A DNA stretch of 64,000 nucleotides from Paraburkholderia bonniea (GTDB taxonomy: Bacteria > Pseudomonadota > Gammaproteobacteria > Burkholderiales > Burkholderiaceae): the NCBI RefSeq assembly GCF_009455625.1, contig NZ_QPEQ01000001.1:806001-870000 (forward strand), in the 5' to 3' direction. Positions 58,886-64,000 of this stretch are shown piece after piece (position 1 is the stretch's first letter; the number at the start of each line of letters is the position of its first letter). Both the position numbers and the translations under genes were made by a program. The notes beneath the pieces are model-generated. The model ran no database searches, had not been told where the DNA came from, and saw only the letters and a list, made by a program, of their open reading frames with translations.

Positions 58886-59647
58886 ATGAATATGTTAAAT
58901 ATTGTTGTTCCAATGGCAGGCGCAGGTAGCCGTTTTGCCAAAGCAGGTTATGTTGATCCGAAACCACTGATTCCGGTCCGTGGGACGCCGATGATTCATC
59001 TGGTAATTAATAACCTGCGCCCGTCTTGTGCGCACCGGTTTATTTTTATTTGCCAGCAGGCGCATATTAACCAGTACGGTTTGCGCGAAAAACTGGCGCA
59101 ATGGGCCCCGGGTTGCGAAGTGGTTGGCATTGATGGTTTGACAGAAGGTGCGGCTTGTACCGTGCTTGCTGCGCGGCAATTTATCACGCTGCATGAGCCG
59201 CTGATGATCGCCAATAGCGATCAGTATGTGGATATGGATATCGACGATTATCTGGCAACGATGGAGCAGGACCATCGTGATGGCTTGATTATGACCATGA
59301 CGGCCAACGATCCAAAATGGTCGTTTGTCGGGCTGGCACCGGATCAGACGGTGACTAATGTCGTCGAGAAAAAAGTGATCTCAAATGAAGCGACTGTCGG
59401 AATTTATAACTTCCGTAAAGGCGGTGATTTTCTGAAAGCAGCTGATTTAATGATTGAAAAGAAGCTGAAAGTAAACGGTGAATATTATGTCGCGCCGGTT
59501 TATAACGAAATGATCCGGGTGGGCGCGCGAATTGGGATTTACAACATTGGCGAAGAAGCGGCCGGCATGTATGGCCTTGGTATTCCTGCCGATCTCGATT
59601 TATTTTTGTCGCTGCCTGTGTGCGGCCGGGCGCTGGAGAGCGTGTAA
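58886..59647 (+). CDS. Sugar/alditol-phosphate nucleotidyltransferase
   Basis: 253 residues, GT-A nucleotidyltransferase fold. Signature VVPMAGAGSRFAKAGYVDPK followed by PLIPVRGTPMIH, then LTEGAACTVLAARQ, the acidic NSDQYVDMDID and ATVGIYNFRKG. It should couple a nucleoside triphosphate to a phosphorylated precursor for capsule synthesis; cytidylyl transfer is possible, as in related capsule enzymes, but substrate cannot be read from the sequence. The stop overlaps the next ATG by 1 bp. Confidence 0.82.
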   Translation: MNMLNIVVPMAGAGSRFAKAGYVDPKPLIPVRGTPMIHLVINNLRPSCAHRFIFICQQAHINQYGLREKLAQWAPGCEVVGIDGLTEGAACTVLAARQFITLHEPLMIANSDQYVDMDIDDYLATMEQDHRDGLIMTMTANDPKWSFVGLAPDQTVTNVVEKKVISNEATVGIYNFRKGGDFLKAADLMIEKKLKVNGEYYVAPVYNEMIRVGARIGIYNIGEEAAGMYGLGIPADLDLFLSLPVCGRALESV

Positions 59648-60270
59648 TGAAAGTTCTATCGCATCGCGGTTACTGGAAAGTGGCTCAGGAAAAAAATACG
59701 CCTGAAGCATTTATCCGTTCAGTTGATCTTGGCTTCGGCACTGAAACCGATATTCGGGATGTGCTGGGTGAACTGGTTATTTCGCATGATCCACCACGAG
59801 GCGGACAAATGAGTTGCGCTGATCTGATTGCGCAGTTTGAACAGCAGCAATTGCCGCTGGCACTTAATGTGAAAGCCGATGGTCTCGCTGAGCAGATCCG
59901 CGATGCGTTTTCTGGAACCGGGATCGACTGGTTTGTGTTTGATATGTCGGTGCCGGATATGAAGATGCATATCAAGGCAGGTAATCCGGTTTTTACCCGG
60001 ATGAGTGAGGTCGAACAATATCCGGCGTGGATTGATAACGCCGATGGCGTCTGGCTCGATTCATTTGGCCCGGAATGGTATACGGCGGTCGATGTGCGGG
60101 CGCTGTTGCAGCGTGGTTTAAGGGTGTGCATCGTATCGCCGGAGTTGCATGGCCGATGCCATACCGAGTTCTGGTCAAGTCTGTATTCGCTTAAAAACGA
60201 AGAAGGCTTGATGATTTGTACCGATTTTCCAGAAGAATGCCGGGATTTTTTTAAAACGCAGGAAGCGTGA
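59647..60270 (+). CDS. Glycerophosphodiester phosphodiesterase-like protein
   Basis: 207 residues from the ATG at 59647 (TAATG with the previous stop). The GDPD fold is visible: VLSHRGYWKVAQEKNTPEAF, FGTETDIRDV and LVISHDPPRGG, carrying the catalytic His/Arg and Glu/Asp residues, then ALNVKADG and a C-terminal CIVSPELHG. It has no signal peptide, so it acts in the cytoplasm, unlike lipid-degrading homologues. Beside two nucleotidyltransferase-fold genes and a phosphatase, it may make or trim a glycerol-phosphate-like precursor; this is inference. Confidence 0.8.
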   Translation: MKVLSHRGYWKVAQEKNTPEAFIRSVDLGFGTETDIRDVLGELVISHDPPRGGQMSCADLIAQFEQQQLPLALNVKADGLAEQIRDAFSGTGIDWFVFDMSVPDMKMHIKAGNPVFTRMSEVEQYPAWIDNADGVWLDSFGPEWYTAVDVRALLQRGLRVCIVSPELHGRCHTEFWSSLYSLKNEEGLMICTDFPEECRDFFKTQEA

Positions 60271-60280
60271 AGAGGGTGTG

Positions 60281-60913
60281 ATGATTAAGGCAGTAATTTT
60301 TGACATGGATGGTGTGCTGATCGAAGCCAAGGAATGGCATTACGACGCACTCAACCGGGCGCTACGTTTATTCGGTTATGAAATTAGCCGTTTCGAGCAT
60401 TTGACAATGTATGACGGCTTGCCGACCAAGAAAAAGCTGGAAATGCTGTCGCTGGAAAACGATTTGCCCGCCAATCTGCATGCGTTCATTAATGAAATGA
60501 AGCAGCAATACACGATTGAAATGGTGCATGCGTCGTGCAAGCCGCGTTTTGTCCACGAATACACGCTCGCCACGCTGAAAGCGAATGGCTACAAGCTGGC
60601 CGTCGCGTCGAATTCGATTCGTAATACGGTCGAGCTGATGATGGACAAGGCTGGTCTGAGCGGTTATCTCGACACCATGTTGTCGAATGAAGATGTGAAG
60701 CACGGCAAGCCAAGCCCGGAGATTTATATCAAGGCCATGCAGGCGCTGGGTTGTGAGCCGCATGAGTGCGTGATCGTGGAAGACAACGAAAATGGCATCA
60801 AGGCCGCGCGTGCATCAGGCGCGCATGTGCTGGTGGTGAAAGAAGTTGAAGATACGAATTACACCAATATCATTCAATTTATTCAGAAAACAGAAGAAGG
60901 GCAGGCAGCATGA
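60281..60913 (+). CDS. HAD-family phosphatase
   Basis: 210 residues from the ATG at 60281 (AGAGGG upstream; GTG at 60278 is an alternative). HAD motifs: I, FDMDGVLIEA with nucleophile Asp; II, LAVASNS; III, KHGKPSPEIY with Lys; IV, VIVEDNENGIKAA. A cap domain lies between motifs I and II. It likely dephosphorylates or mutates a sugar-phosphate feeding the neighbouring nucleotidyltransferases. It overlaps the next gene by 4 bp. Confidence 0.88.
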   Translation: MIKAVIFDMDGVLIEAKEWHYDALNRALRLFGYEISRFEHLTMYDGLPTKKKLEMLSLENDLPANLHAFINEMKQQYTIEMVHASCKPRFVHEYTLATLKANGYKLAVASNSIRNTVELMMDKAGLSGYLDTMLSNEDVKHGKPSPEIYIKAMQALGCEPHECVIVEDNENGIKAARASGAHVLVVKEVEDTNYTNIIQFIQKTEEGQAA

Positions 60914-61626
60914 ATGTTTTGATCTTGGCCGCTGGCGTAAAAGAAACCCAGCCTATGGAAGACGGCTATCCATTGTTACTGGCTGAAATTGATGGCATGC
61001 CATTAATCGAGCACGTGATTAATTCGGTCGCCAGGCTTGAGCCGAAAAAAATCACCATCACGATGCGCCGCACTGAAATGAACCAGTTTCATCTGGACAA
61101 CATCGTCAATATTCTGTGTGCTTCGGCGGACGTGGTCGCGGTGAATGATGGTGTCAAGGGCGCGGTATGCACCGCATTGCTGGCGTCGCCGTCATTTGAT
61201 AACGATGAAGAATTGCTGATTATCAATGTCAATCAGCTGGTGGATATTGATCTGGCCGCAGTGCTTGAAACCTTCCGTGCCAGAAAACTGGATGCGGGCC
61301 TGATTACCTTCGATTCGATTCATCCACGTTATTCCTATGTCCGGATCGATACCGCAGGCCGGGTAATTGAGGCGTCTGAAAAGCGGCCTATCAGCAAGAT
61401 GGCGTCGGCTGGCATTTACTGGTTTGCCAAGGGCGCGCGCTTTGTTGCCGCAGCGAAAAACATGATCCGCAAAGACGTCCAGGTAGGTGGAGATTTTTAC
61501 GTGACGCCGGTGCTGAATGAACTGATTCTCGACCAGGCCGTGATTGGTGCGCATCAGATTGAAAAAACGCAATACCAGCCGGTTAAAAACGAGAATCAGC
61601 TGAAACATGCTGTCGCTCACATTTAG
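60910..61626 (+). CDS. Second nucleotidyltransferase-fold protein, degenerate signature
   Basis: 238 residues, related in fold to the 58886 gene. It starts VLILAAGVKETQPMEDGYPL but lacks the usual G-x-G-x-R and the Lys of the KPL motif (here YPL). Later blocks resemble the partner: GVKGAVCTALLASP, IINVNQLVDIDL and SAGIYWFAKGARFVAAAKNM. It may be an inactive partner subunit, a regulatory paralogue, or an enzyme with altered chemistry. It overlaps the HAD gene by 4 bp. Confidence 0.68.
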   Translation: MNVLILAAGVKETQPMEDGYPLLLAEIDGMPLIEHVINSVARLEPKKITITMRRTEMNQFHLDNIVNILCASADVVAVNDGVKGAVCTALLASPSFDNDEELLIINVNQLVDIDLAAVLETFRARKLDAGLITFDSIHPRYSYVRIDTAGRVIEASEKRPISKMASAGIYWFAKGARFVAAAKNMIRKDVQVGGDFYVTPVLNELILDQAVIGAHQIEKTQYQPVKNENQLKHAVAHI

Positions 61627-61644
61627 TTAGATACGGAAAAAGTC

Positions 61645-61971
61645 ATGCAAGCATTCAAACTGGACGACATGGTCAAAGGCTGGTTTGTGGGCGGATTTCA
61701 GCCTACGGCTTTGGCGACTGAAGCATGTGAAGTGGCGGTCAAAAAATATGCCGCTGGCACGCGTGAAGAGGCACATTTTCATAAAATCGCCACCGAAATC
61801 ACTGTGATTATTTCGGGGCGGGTTCGCATGATGGGTAAAGAATGGGGCGAAGGTGACATCGTGGTGCTGGCACCGGGAGATGTCACTGATTTTGAAGCGT
61901 TGACCGACACCGTGAATGTGGTGGTCAAGGCCCCCGGCGCGCTCAACGATAAATATCTCGTAGATAACTGA
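61645..61971 (+). CDS. Small single-domain cupin
   Basis: 108 residues. Cupin motif 1 is EEAHFHKIATEITVIISGRV (metal-binding His/His/Glu) and motif 2 is GDIVVLAPGDVTDF, with the last conserved His not evident. It could be an epimerase, isomerase or binding protein for a capsule precursor. Two bases before the next gene, so part of the same operon. Confidence 0.8.
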   Translation: MQAFKLDDMVKGWFVGGFQPTALATEACEVAVKKYAAGTREEAHFHKIATEITVIISGRVRMMGKEWGEGDIVVLAPGDVTDFEALTDTVNVVVKAPGALNDKYLVDN

Positions 61972-61972
61972 A

Positions 61973-63754
61973 ATGCCAATTATCAAGCTGGAGCATCTGA
62001 AAGCGCTTGGATATGCCGCGATCAGCCGAAAAACGGCACCATTGCTGCCCGACGAGGTTATCCAGCAGGCGGATAACGGCGCGGTAGTGGTGACGTTTCG
62101 CCCGCTTGGTAAGCGTGACCCTGAGCGCACCGTTAAAAAAATCCATGCGGCTGAGCGATTTTCGTGGATCACCGGCACGCATGTCATTGCTTACGGGCTG
62201 GAAACGGATTCGCCGCTGGCGCCGCTGATTTTGTGGGATATCGCGCATGCGCTCAAAGAGGGCGGCTTGATTTCTGTCTATAACGATGCGATCAGCGAGT
62301 CATATTTATTGCGTGATTATTTCCGGCTTGGGCTGGAAATAGTCGAGCAATCGGCGTCGGGCATTGTTTTCAGAAAATTTGCGCCGCTTGCGGCTGAGCG
62401 TGACAGTGGTCTTGATTCATGGACTTTCGGGATTCCCGTTGGCCCGGAAGATGCGACGTTATTGAATGCGGTGGTCAAGCGCATTCTTGAGCTGGATATC
62501 GAACACAAGGAAATTCTGCTGTGTGGCCGGCCGGGGGACAATTTTGCCTATCTGGACCAGGTGCGCATTGTGGGTGAAGACATTACTGCGCCCCCGGTTC
62601 AGATTTGCGCGAAGAAAAACCGTCTGGCACTCGAAGCGAAACATCCTAATTTGTGCATCATTCACGACCGGGTTTTTTTGCCATCTGATTTTGGCGATGT
62701 CGTGCGGCGCTTTGGCGATTGCTATCCGCTGACCACGCTGCAAAGTGTCTTTTTTGATGATCGCTATAACCTGGTGCCGCGCCGTTATTCCGATTACGGT
62801 ATTTCGCACCGGGTGCGGGGGCAAAACGAACGCGGTGTGATGCGCAATGAGGGCGTTGAAAGCCTGAGCGCATTTTCGCCGGGCATTCTGGCGCTGACGG
62901 AAAGCGCGGGGTTTTATGGCGCGAATGCATTGCGCTATGGCATGAGCAATTACCCGACCGGCAGCATGTATATCTGCAAAAAGTCGGTCTGGCTGCTGAG
63001 CCCGCAAAACGAAAATCTGCACTGGATCGAATTCGAAGATCTGGAACATGCGTTCCGCGCGTCTGACTACGGCATTCCGAGCCGCGTCAATCCTTATGGC
63101 ATTACCCAGTCTTTGATCTCGCGGCCGTTGCTGTCGCGTGCGACAGGCTCGTTTATCGAAAGCGCGCGCGGCCGGGCAAAACTGGTGCGCTCATGGACCG
63201 AAGTGTTGCCCATCAGCCGCAAGCCCGCGATCAAGGTGCCGGCTGACAAAGCGCTGGAAATGATGCACCGCTTCGCCAAAAAATATATTCCGCGTGAGAT
63301 CCAGATTGGTGTGCCGGTAGCGGCCGTGGAGCGCTCAGCGCAGCGTCTGCTTACCACCATCGATATTCTTTCGCGGGTGCGAGTGCCGGTGCAGAAAAAA
63401 GCATTGCGCGAATTTATTCAGGATTTTGGCAAGCAGATCGTGTTCGACCAGTTTCCGTTTTCATGGATCGAATACACGCTGCATCGCTTTATCGTGGACC
63501 GGGTGCATCCGGTCAAGGCGATGGTGGATGAGAACGAGATTTTGCTGAGCCACGTGGTTCTGCGGCCTAAAGGGCAGATTTTTTATCGCTCGCCTGATGA
63601 TTATTTTCAGAAGCGTTCGCTCAAAGTGTGGCTAGGCACATGGTGTTCTGCGCTTCATCTCTACCGGCGGCGGCGCGACGTGTTGTATCTGCAGGGCGGT
63701 TTGTTGTTTTACTTCCGCGCGTTGTTCAGAACCACGCCATTCAGGAAGCCATAG
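61973..63754 (+). CDS. Large putative capsule transferase of unknown type
   Basis: 593 residues, not assigned. Residues 1-135 resemble the second half of a SAM methyltransferase (LWDIAHALKEGGLISVYN, then a FRK end), without a SAM-binding loop. From about 175 there is a GT-A-like part: ILLCGRPGDNFAYLDQVRIV, CIIHDRVFLPSDF (possible D-x-x-x acid site) and WIEFEDLEHAFRASDYGIPS. The C-terminal 180 residues contain more helical and basic sequence. It is plausible as a glycosyl- or phospho-glycosyl-transferase making the capsule backbone, from position only. Confidence 0.6.
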   Translation: MPIIKLEHLKALGYAAISRKTAPLLPDEVIQQADNGAVVVTFRPLGKRDPERTVKKIHAAERFSWITGTHVIAYGLETDSPLAPLILWDIAHALKEGGLISVYNDAISESYLLRDYFRLGLEIVEQSASGIVFRKFAPLAAERDSGLDSWTFGIPVGPEDATLLNAVVKRILELDIEHKEILLCGRPGDNFAYLDQVRIVGEDITAPPVQICAKKNRLALEAKHPNLCIIHDRVFLPSDFGDVVRRFGDCYPLTTLQSVFFDDRYNLVPRRYSDYGISHRVRGQNERGVMRNEGVESLSAFSPGILALTESAGFYGANALRYGMSNYPTGSMYICKKSVWLLSPQNENLHWIEFEDLEHAFRASDYGIPSRVNPYGITQSLISRPLLSRATGSFIESARGRAKLVRSWTEVLPISRKPAIKVPADKALEMMHRFAKKYIPREIQIGVPVAAVERSAQRLLTTIDILSRVRVPVQKKALREFIQDFGKQIVFDQFPFSWIEYTLHRFIVDRVHPVKAMVDENEILLSHVVLRPKGQIFYRSPDDYFQKRSLKVWLGTWCSALHLYRRRRDVLYLQGGLLFYFRALFRTTPFRKP

Positions 63755-63755
63755 C

Positions 63756-64000
63756 ATGCACATGATTAGTTTTCCGGCCAGCACCTGGCGTGGTGAGCGT
63801 CAGGCGAGCATCGGCTTTGCGCAGCATGTGGCGGCCAGCCACGTTCATCAGCCGGTGTCGATTCTGGCTGACGCGGCCACGATCGTCGCGCAGCCGCCGT
63901 TTGAACAAAACCCTTTGCTGCTGGTTGAAGTGCCGTTTCGCACGTGGATCAAAAGCGATCTGATTGAAGATGGCGTGCTGGATATCGAACAAGTGCGGCA
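63756..64000 (+). CDS. Partial capsule-locus gene, cut by the window end
   Basis: Starts ATG 63756 just after the previous stop, with AGGAAGCC 9 bases earlier. 81 codons are visible (MHMISFPASTWRGERQASIG, then FRTWIKSDLIEDG). I do not recognise it from this part. Confidence 0.6.
   Translation, partial: MHMISFPASTWRGERQASIGFAQHVAASHVHQPVSILADAATIVAQPPFEQNPLLLVEVPFRTWIKSDLIEDGVLDIEQVR

Overview
The window comes from a high-GC betaproteobacterium, most likely a Burkholderiaceae member (Burkholderia/Paraburkholderia-like). This rests on the gene content and order: a complete lateral-type (Flag-2) flagellar cluster next to a capsule locus whose export genes are ordered like the Burkholderia pseudomallei type I capsule. 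No rRNA, tRNA, CRISPR array or complete insertion sequence was seen.

Region 1 (1-40208) encodes a whole second flagellum. The minus strand carries flhA-flhB-fliR-fliQ-fliP-fliN-fliM and then three tandem flagellin genes, each with a sigma-28-like promoter and its own terminator. An OmpR-type regulator and a CHASE2 histidine kinase follow, in the place where classical lateral clusters carry the sigma-54 activator LafK. The plus strand continues with fliE-F-G-H-I-J, fliD-S-T-K-L, fliA (sigma-28), motA-motB, flgM-flgN, a stand-alone glucosaminidase, divergent flgA, flgB to flgL and a probable LafW. Late control is therefore self-contained: sigma-28 (fliA), its anti-sigma factor (flgM) and flagellin promoters are all present. 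The FliM here has no recognisable CheY-binding peptide.

Region 2 (40285-47002) is an AT-rich island of five minus-strand genes of about 310-404 codons that I could not assign to a named family. They are strongly diverged but share several sequence blocks, and their N-termini are mostly Ser/Asn/Pro-rich. Four of the five carry the same 28-bp element, GGAAC[C/T]-N15-TTAC-NN-A, 120-160 bp upstream of the start. It closely resembles the hrp box recognised by HrpL-type ECF sigma factors (GGAACC-N15/16-CCACNNA). I propose a co-regulated family of candidate secreted (type III-like) proteins. This is the most novel part of the window.

Region 3 (47383-64000) is an ABC-transporter-dependent (group 2 type) capsule locus. 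On the minus strand are manC, a kpsC-like Kdo transferase and a GT4 glycosyltransferase. On the plus strand are an outer-membrane export lipoprotein, a KpsE/CtrB-like protein, kpsM and kpsT. These are followed by glycan-specific genes: two WavE/glycosyltransferase-like proteins, two nucleotidyltransferase-fold proteins, a glycerophosphodiesterase-like protein, a HAD phosphatase, a small cupin, a 593-residue putative transferase and a gene cut by the window end. The cassette suggests a phosphate-bridged or nucleotide-activated alditol component, but this is inference.

Smaller items of note are a likely 154-bp MITE with 16-bp inverted repeats and CTAA flanks beside a 13-bp tandem array, an 18-bp minisatellite between kpsC and manC, and an orphan 3' gene fragment next to the flagellin array.
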